Shown in pieces: positions 33,848 to 44,833 of a DNA stretch of 64,000 nucleotides (the first letter of the stretch is position 1; each line of letters opens with the position of its first letter). The notes under the pieces are model-generated. The model made no database searches, was not told the origin of the DNA, and was given only the letters and a program-made list of their open reading frames with translations. Made by a program: the position numbers and the translations under genes. The stretch spans positions 67,801,903 to 67,865,902 of the forward strand of contig CM055265.1 of assembly GCA_029237695.1 (NCBI GenBank), given 5' to 3'. The stretch is from Conchocele bisecta (taxonomy: Eukaryota > Mollusca > Bivalvia > Lucinida > Thyasiridae).

Positions 33848-34032
33848 CATATTTATTCTGATAGTAGCCCCCTCTCTAATAGTAGCCCCCCTACCATATT
33901 TGCATTATAATTATGTTATTTCTTTTAAATGGCCTTTGTATGTGAAAATAACATAATTTGATCCTATTTTCCACATTTTGTTCCCCACAAATTGCATACC
34001 CCTTGTGGCCTTTATTAGAATAAATATGGTAC
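33848..34032. mobile_element. ATATTTATTCTRATA-ended MITE
   Basis: CATATTTATTCTGATAGTAG mirrors TTATTAGAATAAATATGGTA. A fragment of the same end lies at about 30103-30150. A family C fragment lies just before it (about 33745-33835). Confidence 0.6.
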
Positions 34033-34087
34033 AGTCTTCTTCTAAAAAGTGGAATAGATCCTGATCTGGCTGCAGAAGAATTAATCT

Positions 34088-34329
34088 GGGGCCCGTTTCA
34101 CTAAACTTCTTACGACTAAAATGTTCGTAGGTGCAAATTTATGATCGTCTGGAAATTTCAATTGATGGATTTACATTTATTGAGCATAGGCTGCATATGC
34201 AGCCTATGCTCAATACATGTAAATCCAGTAATTGTTTACAAGAAAACGTTAATGTGAAATTTACAGACTATCATACTTTTGCACTTACAAACATTTTAGT
34301 CGTACGAAGTTTAGTAAAACTGCCCACAG
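34088..34329. mobile_element. Family D foldback MITE
   Basis: GGGCCCGTTTCACTAAACTT to GAAGTTTAGTAAAACTGCCC, with the complete central palindrome. Confidence 0.88.
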
Positions 34330-34604
34330 GATCTAGACTAGCTATAATATGCCACAAGTCTCACTTCTAGGGACAACTGGATGGATTGATAACCTATTGA
34401 TAGTGCATTGGACTTCAACACAGTGGTTGTTGGTTCAATCCCCGACCTAGGCATGAAACGATACTTCCATAGTATTTCCATCCTACTGGTCGTCGGATGA
34501 GACTTTAAACCGAGGTCCCGTCCCTATATGTGGCTGTTACTGGAGAAATAGGGCTTATGGGATTTGTGACCAGTGTAGCTCCCGATCTAATAGCACATTC
34601 CTGA

Positions 34605-34844
34605 GGGCCGTTTCACTAAACTTCGTACGACTAAAATGTTCGTAAGTGCAAAATTATGAGTCTGTACATTTCACATTAACAATGTTTTCTTGTAAATAAT
34701 TAATGGATTCACATTTATTGAGCATAGGCTGCATATGCAGCCTTTGCTCAATAAATGTAAATCCATAAATTGAAATTTACAGACGATCTTAAATTTGCAC
34801 TTACGAACATTTTAGTCGTAAGAAGTTTAATGAAACGGGCTCCA
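34605..34844. mobile_element. Family D foldback MITE within family C
   Basis: AGGGCCGTTTCACTAAACTT to AAGTTTAATGAAACGGGCTC. Confidence 0.87.
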
Positions 34845-34861
34845 GAAGCCTGATAATGATC

Positions 34862-35430
34862 TACAGTAAAAATTTGATCCCTCGAACCGGCAACGGACAC
34901 GGAAAAGTTTGAGTCGGACGTAGTTTGAGGGAAAGAAAATAACTTCTAGTCAATGATTTCATTTCATTTACGAATGACGCCATTTATTGATGTTTCTAAG
35001 GCCTTCTGGAAGAAATATCAAATAAACAAATATAATTAATTAATTTTTTTATTTCAATATGTACATGCATGCATGCGTAAATAAAGATAAAACTGCAAAC
35101 ATGAATATACACACTGTCTCGACTTTGTTTCATATCGAAACCCGGACATTCAAGTTGTCGTGAACAACGTTCCCATTTTAAGTGTGTTTACTGTGCTATA
35201 CCGGTAATTAAGCTATACCGTGAAATTCGCACCTCATTAGGCAAACAAATCACCGGACAACAGCCTTACCTGTACAAGTTATCAAGAGTAATTAACGTTG
35301 TTTGACAGCCCAATGGACCACGTCTTTGGTTCGAGAGTTCGAATTTGCCATAGTTCAAATTTTATGTAAAATTTTTAATGATTTATATCGGAAATTTTCC
35401 GGGACTGCGGGATAAATATTTTACTGTATA
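34862..35430. mobile_element. pogo/Tigger-like nonautonomous element within family C
   Basis: TACAGTAAAAATTTGATCCC to ATAAATATTTTACTGTA, at a TA of the family C host. The internal subterminal CCTCGAACCGG and GGTTCGAGAG are inverted. No transposase. Confidence 0.72.
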
Positions 35431-35705
35431 TTCATTGTTAGAAGCATGACGGTGTTCATTGACGGAATGGCGAACAGTGCAGATCCTGATCAGACTGCGA
35501 ATGCACCGGCTGACCTGGATCTACACTGGTCGCAAAACCCATAAGCCCCATTTATCCAGTTACAGCCACATATGACCTGAGCTGTTGCTGGGACGTTACA
35601 CCATTTCACTTTCACTAACCCCGGCCACCTGCGGGAGGGAACCTTGACCTGACGAGAAACTAATTCAGCCACGTGTAATATTGTGGCGTGGTTGTCTGTT
35701 TACAG

Positions 35706-35785
35706 GCGCCGGCCAGTTTACTAGACGCCCTGGAGCAGCACATGCTGTCCCTCGATGGCAAGAAGGGAACTACCATAAGTAACAA
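35706..35785 (+). CDS. PICALM: PICALM exon h (end of ANTH domain, SLLDALEQH)
   Basis: The acceptor is ggttgtctgtttacag and the donor is aacaa|gtaagt. It reads APASLLDALEQHMLSLDGKK then GTTISN, and the final AA is joined by G of the next exon to give Lys (phase 2). It follows directly from IPDLAK of the previous exon. Its acceptor lies about 95 nt beyond the edge of a nested SINE/MITE block. Confidence 0.96.
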
Positions 35786-35830
35786 GTAAGTCGCTTACCG
35801 TAATAACCCTAAATATTCGGACACATTGTA

Positions 35831-36052
35831 TTAACCCATTTCATGCTGAGGATATGCCATTTAGATTGTGGAAAATCATAAATATTTTCTTTAAATGTGC
35901 TTAGAAGTTTATGTTGTGACCATCATTTGAACCATCTCATCAAGATGGTTCAAATGAGTGGTCGCAACATATACTTTCATTGAGAAATAACAAAAATAAA
36001 ACATTTTAAATAAATTTCTACCCGTAAAGGTGTATTCCGCAGTGTAAACGGC
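35831..36052. mobile_element. Family G MITE
   Basis: TTAACCCATTTCATGCTGAG, then hairpin arms around GAACCATCTC and GAGATGGTTC equivalents with TATGTTGTGACCATCATTTG, then GTAAAGGTGTATTCCGCA. Confidence 0.78.
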
Positions 36053-36169
36053 TAAGAGAAATGTATGTGGTTTCCCAAAACATAAGGTGACCCAACATTT
36101 AGGGATAACATTGCTGTACTCGGTCAGCAAAATAATTATGTATTCGGATACACTTTGTTTTTGGGAAAC

Positions 36170-36360
36170 CTATTTATAAATAAATAATTAATAAATAAAT
36201 AAATAAATAAATAAAATAATAAATAAATATTTATAATAAATAAATATTTATAATAAATAAATAAAAATAATAAATAAATAATTATATAAATAAATAGATA
36301 AAAAATATTAAATAATAAATAAATAAAAATAATAAATAAATAATTATAAAAAATAAATAA
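36170..36360 (+). repeat. AAATAAAT low-complexity tract
   Basis: Nearly pure AATA/AAT runs. Apparent reading frames here are low-complexity artefacts. Confidence 0.9.
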
Positions 36361-37113
36361 AACTAGATGGCCGCGGCCTGCATGTCGCGCCTTGTGACGA
36401 GGCATGGACACTAAAAAAAAAGATATAGTATAACGAAAAACTTTAACCAAAAAACTTAACCAAAAACTTAACCGGACACACGTACGTACGTACGCACGCC
36501 AAAGTGCCGACTATATAGCGCTTTCTGCAAGCGGACACGAAAAAAACTTTAACCAAAAACTTCAAAGTAATTTGACCTTGACATTGGGCACAGGGGCCGC
36601 ACGGGAGGGGGGTAGAATGAAAATATAGATGATGATAAACACCCATGTGAAGTTTCAAGGTAATGGGCAAAGCAGTTGCAGAGATATAGTATAACGAAAA
36701 ACTTTAACCAAAAAACTCAACCAAAAACTTTAACCAAAAAACTTAACCAAAAACTTTAACCAAAAAACTTAACCAAAAACTTCAAAGTCATTACGCAAAC
36801 ACGTCTTATTTGGAATTAATAAATCACTGAACTACTTTCGGCAAGGGAGATAATCAATATCATGCAAACTATTTTCATACGAGCCAAGCGGATTGTTCTG
36901 TTTATGATTGGTATATATAGTTTTAAGCTATCTCCTGTGATATATAATGATACATTACTTTGTTATGTTATGGGTACTAATACATGTTGTTTCAATAGCG
37001 TATCTCTGTAACGGTATTGTTGTAGATGGAGTTGCAAATAATTTAATAATTATTACGTTCAAATGGTGGCGTAATACTGATAGCACTTCTGTATAACTGT
37101 GATTGTCGTAAAT

Positions 37114-37206
37114 GGCGCAACAGTCGTGAGGTTAAGGTCGCCGACTTCAATGATTTATTAATTACCGATTCCCGGAAGGGTCGGTGGTTCAAACCTCGAC
37201 GTGGTG
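37114..37206 (+). mobile_element. tRNA-like sequence, probably a SINE head
   Basis: A box A-like GTGAGGTTAAGGTCGCCGAC is followed by a long arm and box B, GGTTCAAACC, then a T-rich run. The layout resembles class II (Leu/Ser) tRNA, but there is no paired acceptor stem, so a tRNA gene is not called. Confidence 0.5.
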
Positions 37207-37339
37207 TAATTTTTTTTCTCCATATATATTATTTTTGTGATTTTAATATTTTTTAATATTTTCACAATTTTATGATTTTAATAAAAATACCTATAAATTG
37301 ATAGAAACTTACCAACAATTAAAGTGTCTGTCTTTAAGT

Positions 37340-37425
37340 AATATATACACAGACAGTTTGTTACTGATTTTTTAAGTTTAAGTAATATATACACAGACAG
37401 TTTGTTACTGTTTTTTTAAGTTTGA
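37340..37425 (+). repeat. Two-copy tandem repeat, about 47 bp
   Basis: AAGTAATATATACACAGACA then GTTTGTTACTG occurs twice in a row. Confidence 0.8.
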
Positions 37426-37654
37426 GGTACTGTCTATACTGTCTATACCATATAACAATTAATTAATTTTCGGACAGCAAACATTTTTTTATGAATTTGA
37501 AATAATTATTGTCCTCCATCTGCTCACAACACTGTTCGAACTGCGCCTGTGGCTACCACGACCAGAATTCACTGGCCGCAAACACAGTAGCCATCGGCGT
37601 CTATTTATTAAATTATTATTTTGTATTTTATTTGAATTCCGCGTGAACGCTGCA

Positions 37655-37880
37655 TTTTGTGTCAACACCATTTACAGAAAATATTGGTGATTTTCTAAAC
37701 GAATATCGGAGAAATGCGGCTATATATTTTGTCAATTTTCAACACCATTTACGGAAAAAAATTACTGATTTTTTAAAACAATATCGGCACAACTAAATAC
37801 GGTGATAGAATTTTTGTCAACTTTTCAACACCATTTCCGGAAAATATTACTGATTTTCTAAAAACAATATCAGCGAAGGT
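37655..37880 (+). repeat. Three-copy tandem repeat, about 85-90 bp
   Basis: CAACACCATTTACRGAAAAT followed by GATTTTCTAAA..AATATCGG recurs three times with divergence. Confidence 0.7.
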
Positions 37881-39744
37881 GTACTGAACTACTCTTTATT
37901 TTAAATAACCAGCCGTCTAATAGATCTGTGTATAATCGAGAGTATATCGTTAATTGTCATGTTGTCTCCGACAGTGAGGTGTTGCCGCACACATCAAAAC
38001 GACACGTCAATTTCAAAACATTGCCTAAGGGTCACAGCTGTCATCAGATCAACACCTCGTCACACACAACTACGCATTATCGATTTTTTCCCCACACAAA
38101 GCGACGTGTATTTACATCTAGATCTGTGTAATGTGTCGGGTGTAGCCAAAGACCATACATAAATTCGTAATTAGTCACAGATGTAGCCTTAAAATATAAT
38201 CGATTTCCTTAAATTACGTCCGCATGTTGACAGATATTTCAGAGCAGACGTCATCGTAATTTGCCGTTATTTATTTCCAAAATTAGCCATATATTCTGTA
38301 AATGGCGTTGAAAGTTGACAATAAATTAAGACCAGATCAGTACGTTAAATCGCTATCGACGACAACTGACGATCCGATGAGAGAGTAATACCGTTTAAGC
38401 GTATCCAATGTTAAATATACATCGTTATTTTTTTATGACTTTCGTAGTTTTTACCGAGAAATTCAAACCGTTTCCAATTATGGGGAACATAATATCATGA
38501 TTAGCACATCGTTTCACTAAGCGGGGGCTACTCAGGAAATGGGATCACACGGTCTATTGTTTACACTGGATTAATGGCGGCCTCCATGAGGTCTCGGGTA
38601 AATCTTATTTTTCAATAATACGACTGGTTTCTTCCTTTTAGTGATAACCATGTTCCAGCCGTTAACACTTATTTAGCAACATTACTTAATATGTAGTTAG
38701 TCTGAACATTCTGCAGAGAAATCTGAATTGGACGGAATCGAGCGTTGTTTAAACTTAGTCCGGTTCATATGCACAGGTCAAAATATGAACTGAAAATGGC
38801 GCTTTGTGTGACAGAAATCCGTACGCGGACGAATAAAAAAAATATTTTGTTATAAATATCACATACAGCGAAACAGCGGTAGCATCTACTGTTTTAATAA
38901 TATGCATACATATTGTAATTAATGTTTAATAGTGATATACTTATGAATAATATACAATACTATGGTTTATACTCCAGCACTATGTTTTTATTTTTAGGCT
39001 GTGTGATTTGCCTCAATATAAACTGGATTAATTAATACTTATATTCATGCGCTTCATGACAACATCATTACATTTAAAATATACAAATATTACTTAAAGG
39101 GGTACCGATATGATACATTTTAATAATATAAATATTGAAAATACACATTACAATCGCTTACAACATAAGTTATTGATTGAAAATAGTCACTGCATCGTGA
39201 CCTATTTGACCGCATTACCTATTGCGCGGCAACCTCATCAAACCCGCTGTTTACATAGGTAACCGGGGATTTGGTGAGGTTGGCTCGCTAATACAATGTT
39301 TGCGTAATGGTAATTTAACCTTGACATTTGGCACAGGGGCCGCACAGGGTAGAATGAAAATATAGATGATGATAAACACCCATGTGAAGTTTCAAGGTAA
39401 TGGGCAAAGCAGTTGCAAAGATATAGTATAACGAAAAACTGTAACCAAAAACTTTAACCAAAAAACTAACCAACAAAAACTTTAACACCAAAAAACTTTA
39501 ACCAAAAAACTTTAAAACCAAAAAAACTTTAACCAAAAAACTTAACCAAAAAACTTTACCAAAAAACTTTAACCAAAAAACTTAACCAAAAACTTTAACC
39601 AAAAAACTTAACCAAACTACTTAACCACAAACTTTAACCGAACACACGTACGTACGTACGCCAAAGTGCCGACTATATCGCGCTTTCCGCAAGCGGGCGC
39701 GACAATAATAAAAAATAATTACAACAAATAAATAAATACTTCAG

Positions 39745-39865
39745 GCCGTCGAGCACATTTAGTACGGCTATCAACAGCCTGGCCAGCAACAGTACCATCC
39801 AAATCTCCGACGAAGAGAAGAAGAAGATCCTGGACGAGGAAAACAGCCGACTTCAGCAGCTGAAG
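39745..39865 (+). CDS. PICALM: PICALM exon i (ANTH-to-tail linker, charged helix)
   Basis: The acceptor is aaataaatacttcag, with a weak pyrimidine tract, and the donor is aag|gtacgt. G completes Lys, then it reads PSSTFSTAINSLASNSTIQI and SDEEKKKILDEENSRLQQLK. This matches the family's S..SLAS segment and the following Glu/Lys-rich helix. It ends in phase 0. A Helitron-like element tail ends about 35-40 nt upstream of the acceptor. Confidence 0.94.
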
Positions 39866-39899
39866 GTACGTCTATACAGATTAACCTCTCCAAACCTCT

Positions 39900-40276
39900 A
39901 TAATATGTGGCCGAGACTGGAGAAATGGTACTTATCGGATGTGTGCCCAGTGTCGCTCCTGATCAAATAGCACACTCGTGTAGTTTGATAGCGATTTATA
40001 TTGCGAGTTACTGTTAGAAGCATGACAGGAATTTATGGAATGGCAAACAGTGCTAATCTTTATCAGACTGCGAATTGCGACCAGTGCAGATCCAGATCAG
40101 CCTGTGCATCCGCACAGTCTGATCAGGATCTCCACTGTTCGCCATTCCATTAATGAAACACCCGTCATGCTTGTAACAAGCAATACAGATCATTATCAGG
40201 CTGCAGTAGTGTGCTATGTGATCAGGAGATACATTGGTCGTAAATCCCGAAGCCCCATTTCTCCAGTCACAGACAC
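39900..40276. mobile_element. Family C MITE, long form with duplicated interior
   Basis: ATGTGGCCGAGACTGGAGAA to CCATTTCTCCAGTCACAGAC. It holds both arm orientations of GATCCAGATCAGCCTGTGCA-type sequence. Confidence 0.8.
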
Positions 40277-40304
40277 AAATTAAACCGGTCCGTCTGTCGG
40301 TAAA

Positions 40305-40480
40305 TCAAATTTCTGCCTTTGAGTAGAAATTATGAGTAGACACTCCGAAGGTTTTATAACCAGAGGCGCCCATGTTTGAAATAATCCTAGCATGTATTTC
40401 TTCCAGTCGGTGTTCAGCTTTTGCACAGTCTAGTTCATGTTTCCGCAGCTTAGTGTTTTTTCTTGCCATGGGACATTCTG
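40305..40480 (-). other. Unidentified short reading frame between MITEs
   Basis: On the minus strand, MARKNTKLRKHELDCAKAEH then RLEEIHARIISNMG reads like a coding helix (Lys/Glu-rich, open for over 50 codons). It has no recognisable family, no clear splice context and MITEs on both sides. It could be a fragment of a mobile-element gene or chance. Confidence 0.25.
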
Positions 40481-40493
40481 GCCAATTATCAGG

Positions 40494-40627
40494 GGGCCGT
40501 TTCACTAAACTTCGTACGACTAAAATGTTCGTAAGTGCAAATTTGGAATCGTCTGGAAAGAAAACTTTGTTAATGTGAAATTTACAGACTTTCATAGGTT
40601 TGCACTAACATTTTAGTGAATTTACCC
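40494..40627. mobile_element. Family D element, centre deleted
   Basis: GGGGGCCGTTTCACTAAACT, then a jump to AACTTTGTTAATGTGAAATT; the central palindrome is missing. Confidence 0.75.
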
Positions 40628-40734
40628 AGATTGAATATGGATGTGGTGTACGAACTTGGAATGTAAGAATAATTCATGGATGATTAGATTTAATAATGGC
40701 CAAGCAAATTTATTGGACAAACTACATGTACTGA

Positions 40735-41042
40735 ATTCAGAAGTAGCGAGTATCAAAAATCAATGACAAATTTATGGTATTTTTATCATGCTACAGAAAA
40801 CGATAAACAGACCACGAAAACACATCTTGATATTTCATTAGAATTGTCTCCAAGGAGACAATTCTAATGAAATGCCAAGACATGTTTTCATTTCGAAGCA
40901 AACTATTCAATAATTGCTGTCTGTTGATGTGTAAACAGTTGTGTGATTTTATTTTACCCAATTAAAATATTGAAATACCCAATTGCTTCAGATATGATGC
41001 AGTGAAAATACTTGATTACTAATTCCTTATCTGGAGCCCTGT
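40735..41042. mobile_element. Family E MITE, left end lost
   Basis: TTCAGAAGTAGCGAGTATCA to CCTTATCTGGAGCCCTG with core arms GAATTGTCTC and GAGACAATTC (40841-40864). Confidence 0.85.
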
Positions 41043-41578
41043 TGATGTATGATTTAAAAAGTTGATGAATAATGCATACTGAGCTGGGTCGCAAAGGCCA
41101 TAAGCTCCATTACACCAGTCAATCACATTTGCTATGAAGATTTTCTCCAATTTGCTGACGAAAATGACTGAATTTCTTATAATACCGTAATAACACTAAA
41201 TATTTGGACATAGGCATCACACAAAACAAATTGTATCCAAATATATTGTTATTGCGATAAACCAGTACACCATACTAACCTTAAATATTGTGTGAAATAA
41301 TATATTTATATGTTTTTTTGCAGAATAAATAGTGTCCAAATATTTGACAGAAATTGCAAATTCATGTGCCATCGTCTCGAACTGGCCAGTTTGTCCATCA
41401 ATGTCCACCATTGTAGTGGCTTCCGTTTGCACCAAGCGATTAGTGGCAAATCTTGTTGCATTTACATGTATAAAATACTAACGTACCCTACAATATTACA
41501 CCCCTGTATGTGTTACTAAAAGTTGTGTCTCAATTGTATGTAACTATTTCGGGTGCATTGTTCTTTCTGTAGCCTATT
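41043..41578 (+). other. Intron stretch, mostly unrecognised
   Basis: Holds a family C fragment (about 41075-41130) and an inverted pair, ATATTTGGACA near 41200 and TGTCCAAATATTTG near 41333. No gene. Confidence 0.4.
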
Positions 41579-41873
41579 TCACCAACATTGCAAAGTATAC
41601 TTATCTCGCAAAGTATACATTGAGGGAGACATGTTCAATTTAAGGATAAATTTATTATTTTTTATTATACTGAATTTATTACATTATCACAGCCATTTTG
41701 GCTGTGATAATGTAATAAATTCAGTATAATAATTCTGCATACTTTTAATCATCAAATATGTGCAGTGGTTAGTTCTATATGAAATAATGCAGTTTTGGAA
41801 AAATAAATGATTACTCCCTCAAAGTATACTTTGCTAGATAAGTATACTTTGCACTTTTGATGAAATCGGCTAT
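41579..41873. mobile_element. Family B foldback MITE
   Basis: GTAGCCTATTTCACCAACAT to ACTTTTGATGAAATCGGCTAT, with the central palindrome intact. Confidence 0.9.
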
Positions 41874-42139
41874 AGGTGCATTGTTCTTTTTGTGCTACCC
41901 CAATTGTGTATATTTGACCCGGGCTGTGGCAAAATATGAAGATTGATTAATAGAGTATACACTGAAGTTCAATTAATTGTACATGTACTAGAAAACTCTT
42001 GCCGATATCACAAAACGTGAGCACGTTTAATTTGTATTTTATTAAGAACATCGGTCATTATATTTTATTCCAATCATTGTTAATTACACTGTTTTATTGC
42101 AAAAATGGGCTTTCACCCTGCAATAACACAGTGTATTAA

Positions 42140-42565
42140 TGCCCACTCAGTAGGCACAAAATGTTCTTTATAGGAATTAAATAAGTGTATAATTGTGTCA
42201 CTATTCCACCAGTGCTATTTTCATATGCAAATGAGGCATGATATTTTCTAATTATTTATTCTAATTAAATGCGTGACCTGAAAAAATAATATTTTCGACA
42301 GATTATAAAGTGTGATCATTGCACATCAAAAAATAAATACAGAGAATAAATAGTAATGTCCGTTAACATTTTAAGGAAACACGGTTATCGCCCCTGATAT
42401 CGGTGTGGAAATTTACGTCTGATATAAAACGTATAATAATGCCAATCAATATGTGGGGTAATGGTGAATGAATGTTTATTTTGCCAGAAAATGTCATATC
42501 TACAGAATATACAAAACTATCTGTCTCCCTATAGTATAACCTACTGAGTGGGCATGTACCTTTAA
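42140..42565. mobile_element. Family L element
   Basis: Left ATGCCCACTCAGTAGGCAC and right CTACTGAGTGGGCATGTACC then TTTAA are inverted. It shares with 59239-59759 the motifs ATAAGTGTATAATTGTGTCA, AGTGCTATTTTCATATG and AACACGGTTATCGCCCCTGA (opposite orientation). Confidence 0.7.
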
Positions 42566-42829
42566 CTGACACACATGTGCAATACATATTCCAATGAGAC
42601 CATTACAAAAAACATGTTATGTGATCAGTCCAGAGTCAATGTATGATGTTGTATTTATGCAATAAACAAGCATTAACAAGTGCGATTAAATATCATGTTT
42701 ACCCATATCTCTGTAAGATCCTCTATTTAAAGTAATTATGGGTGGCCATCAGAATTGCCGCACAGGCACTTGTTAGCCAGCTAGTCATGTTTGCTTAAGC
42801 TTAACTTGATGTGCTGTTTTTCAAGGCAT

Positions 42830-43068
42830 TTGTGGCTGTGGCTGAAAAAATGGGGCTTATGGGTTTTGCGACCAGTGTAGATCCAGATCAGCCTGTGCAT
42901 CCGCACAGTCTGATCAGGATCTGCACTGTTCGCCATTCCACCAATGACACACCTGTCGTGCTTATGACGAGCAATATACATGTATGTCTTTATTAGGCTG
43001 CAGGAATGTGTTCATCAGGAGCTTTACTGGACACAAATCCCATAAGCCCAATTTCTCCATTCACTGTC
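42830..43068. mobile_element. Family C MITE
   Basis: TGTGGCTGTGGCTGAAAAAA to CAATTTCTCCATTCACTGTC, with the well-kept GATCCAGATCAGCCTGTGCA interior. Confidence 0.82.
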
Positions 43069-43100
43069 ATGTTTCACAACAATGTGCAATGCCAAATGCA

Positions 43101-43504
43101 GAGCTCCAGGTAAGCTGCGTATTTGCTTAAATACCCAATTAAAATTGCCAAAAACCCAATTGAAATCAAAAGTAGCGAGTATCAAAAAACAATAAAAAAA
43201 AGTGTGGCACCTTTATCATGCTGCAGAAAACAGACCACAAATATAGCATATTTGTCTTATTTTCCATGAAAACACATCTTTGTATTTCATTAGAATTGTC
43301 TCCTAGAATTGTCTCCAAGGAGACCATTCTAATGAAATGCCAAGACATGTTTTCATTTCGAAGCTAACTATTCAATAATTGCTGTCTGTTGATGTGTAAA
43401 CAGTAGTGTGATTTTATTTTACACAAATAAATTTTGAAATAGCAATTTCTTCAGAAATGATGGAGTGACAATAGCAATTACTAATTCCTTATCTGGAGCC
43501 CTGC
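43101..43504. mobile_element. Family E MITE with small core duplication
   Basis: GAGCTCCAGGTAAGCTGCGT to CCTTATCTGGAGCCCTG. GAATTGTCTCC is repeated in the core (43291-43318). Confidence 0.85.
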
Positions 43505-43549
43505 ACATGTCTAGCAGAAATATTCAATAGATATTCAATATGGCACAAT

Positions 43550-43742
43550 CAGAGCTCCAGTTAAGGTGCGTAATTTGACCAACTTGGGGTGAAAATTTGT
43601 TATTTCTTCATCAAAAATGGCAAGTTGGGAGTGTTTTAGAATCGTCTCATTGAGACGATTCTAAAACACTCCCAACTTGCCATTTTTGATGGGGAAATAA
43701 GAAATTTACCTCCAAATTACGTACCTTAGCTGGAGCTCTGAC
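43550..43742. mobile_element. Family E' foldback MITE
   Basis: AGAGCTCCAGTTAAGGTGCG to TACCTTAGCTGGAGCTCTG. Core arms GAATCGTCTC and GAGACGATTC lie within GGGAGTGTTTTA..TAAAACACTCCC. Confidence 0.88.
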
Positions 43743-44163
43743 AATGTTGTGAAACAAATTGTTGTTTCTGTGATACTTTGTGATTGTTTCATCTAAATTG
43801 CAGTATGTTTGTGTGTTGCTGTAGACCATTCCTAGCGGGACATAGTAAATGAGTTACTTACCTTTGAATTATATTAATTTATAGAAATGTGACGAAGGCC
43901 AATCAAATGTATTTACATATTATCTTCCCTAACTGCCCCGAAAACAAATGACTATTTTATTCAGTTGTATTTTCAAAAATATGTAGATTTTTTTTACGTT
44001 GGTATTAGACAAATTTTAAAGAAAATATAATGGTTCCTTTATATTTTGAAACTAATTAAATTTAAGAGCGCGGCTGATATGAGTCTATACTGATGTTTTT
44101 TTTCATGGCTATAATTGGCAAAAAATATATGCAGCATATAATGGTAAAGTAAATAATGGACCA

Positions 44164-44469
44164 GTAGCCCTATTTCATCAAAATTGCAAAGTATACTTTT
44201 CTAGCAAAGTATACTTTGAGGGAGAAATTTTCAATTTAAGGATAAATTTATTAATTTTTTATTATACTGAATTTATTACATTATCACAGCCATTTTGGCT
44301 GTGATAATGTAATAAATTCAGTATAATAATTCTGCATACTTTTAATCCTCAAATATATGCAGTCGTTAGTTCTATATGAAATAAGGCATTTCAGGAAAAA
44401 TAAATGATTCTCCCTCAAAGTATACTTTGCTAGATAAGTATACTTTGCAATGTTGGTGAAATCGGCTAC
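44164..44469. mobile_element. Family B foldback MITE
   Basis: GTAGCCCTATTTCATCAAAA to ATGTTGGTGAAATCGGCTAC. It ends about 80 nt before the PICALM exon at 44551. From 43743 to 44163 nothing was recognised. Confidence 0.9.
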
Positions 44470-44550
44470 ATTATATCTCTAAATAGATCAAGGGGAAGTA
44501 ACTCGCTACAATCGCCCCATGTACTAATAATGCCATTCTTGTCTTGAAAG

Positions 44551-44613
44551 GGAAGTCCGGGTGATTTGCAACCGGCGATACATTTGTTTGGGGCTGATGT
44601 TCCTCCAGTAAAG
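44551..44613 (+). CDS. PICALM: PICALM exon j (tail cassette, 21 codons)
   Basis: The acceptor is cattcttgtcttgaaag and the donor is aag|gtataa. It reads GSPGDLQPAIHLFGADVPPV then K. It fits phase 0 on both sides and resembles the PAIDLF-type motif of family tails (here PAIHLF). The length is a multiple of three, so skipping would keep frame. It rests on frame, splice sites and a short motif. Confidence 0.8.
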
Positions 44614-44833
44614 GTATAACTATGCGATAATTCTTCTGGCGGCACTAACTAATCCTGGGGAATGTTCCACTACCCAATCCCTGTTCTCCAACCAACTCTT
44701 TAACGCTTTCACTCACTCACTGCAGTTATCAGCATTGGAAATGTTACCACGAACGTTCATGTTCACCAGATTATTTTATCAAGTTCCTTGTTATATATAC
44801 CCCTTGCAGCAAGAAGTGGGATTAAACTATAGG

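Larger units (their letters stand above)
34528..35569. mobile_element. Family C MITE inside the SINE, itself hosting two elements
   Basis: The pieces are 34528-34605 (TGTGGCTGTTACTGGAGAAA), about 34845-34861 (GCCTGATAATGATCTA) and about 35431-35569 (TTGTTAGAAGCATGACGG to CCAGTTACAGCCACA). Together they restore a standard family C order. Confidence 0.87.
34380..35612 (+). mobile_element. SINE type 2 split by nested elements
   Basis: The left part ends GAGGTCCCGTCCCTATATG (about 34529). The right part resumes TATGACCTGAGCTGTTGCTG (about 35569) through CATTTCACTTTCAC. Box B is GGTTCAATCCC. Other copies read CCCTAAATAACCTTAGCTGT-like sequence across the break. Confidence 0.85.
36789..39309. mobile_element. 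2.5 kb element with CATTACGCAAACA inverted ends
   Basis: CATTACGCAAACACG (36789) and ATGTTTGCGTAATG (39296-39309) are inverted. Flanks CTTCAAAGT and GTAATTTAACC match the uninterrupted host copy CTTCAAAGTAATTTGACC (about 36560). No open frame above about 70 codons, so nonautonomous or decayed. Confidence 0.65.
36364..39705 (+). mobile_element. Helitron-like element rich in AACTTTAACCAAAAA, split by a 2.5 kb insertion
   Basis: The two flanking parts share GGGTAGAATGAAAATATAGA, CAAGGTAATGGGCAAAGCAG and arrays of AACTTTAACCAAAAAACTTA. They also share the tail CGTACGTACG, GTGCCGACTATATMGCG and CTTTCYGCAAGCGG (36480-36535; 39645-39705). The 3' hairpin-like end lies next to a PICALM exon. Class inferred. 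Confidence 0.6.
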
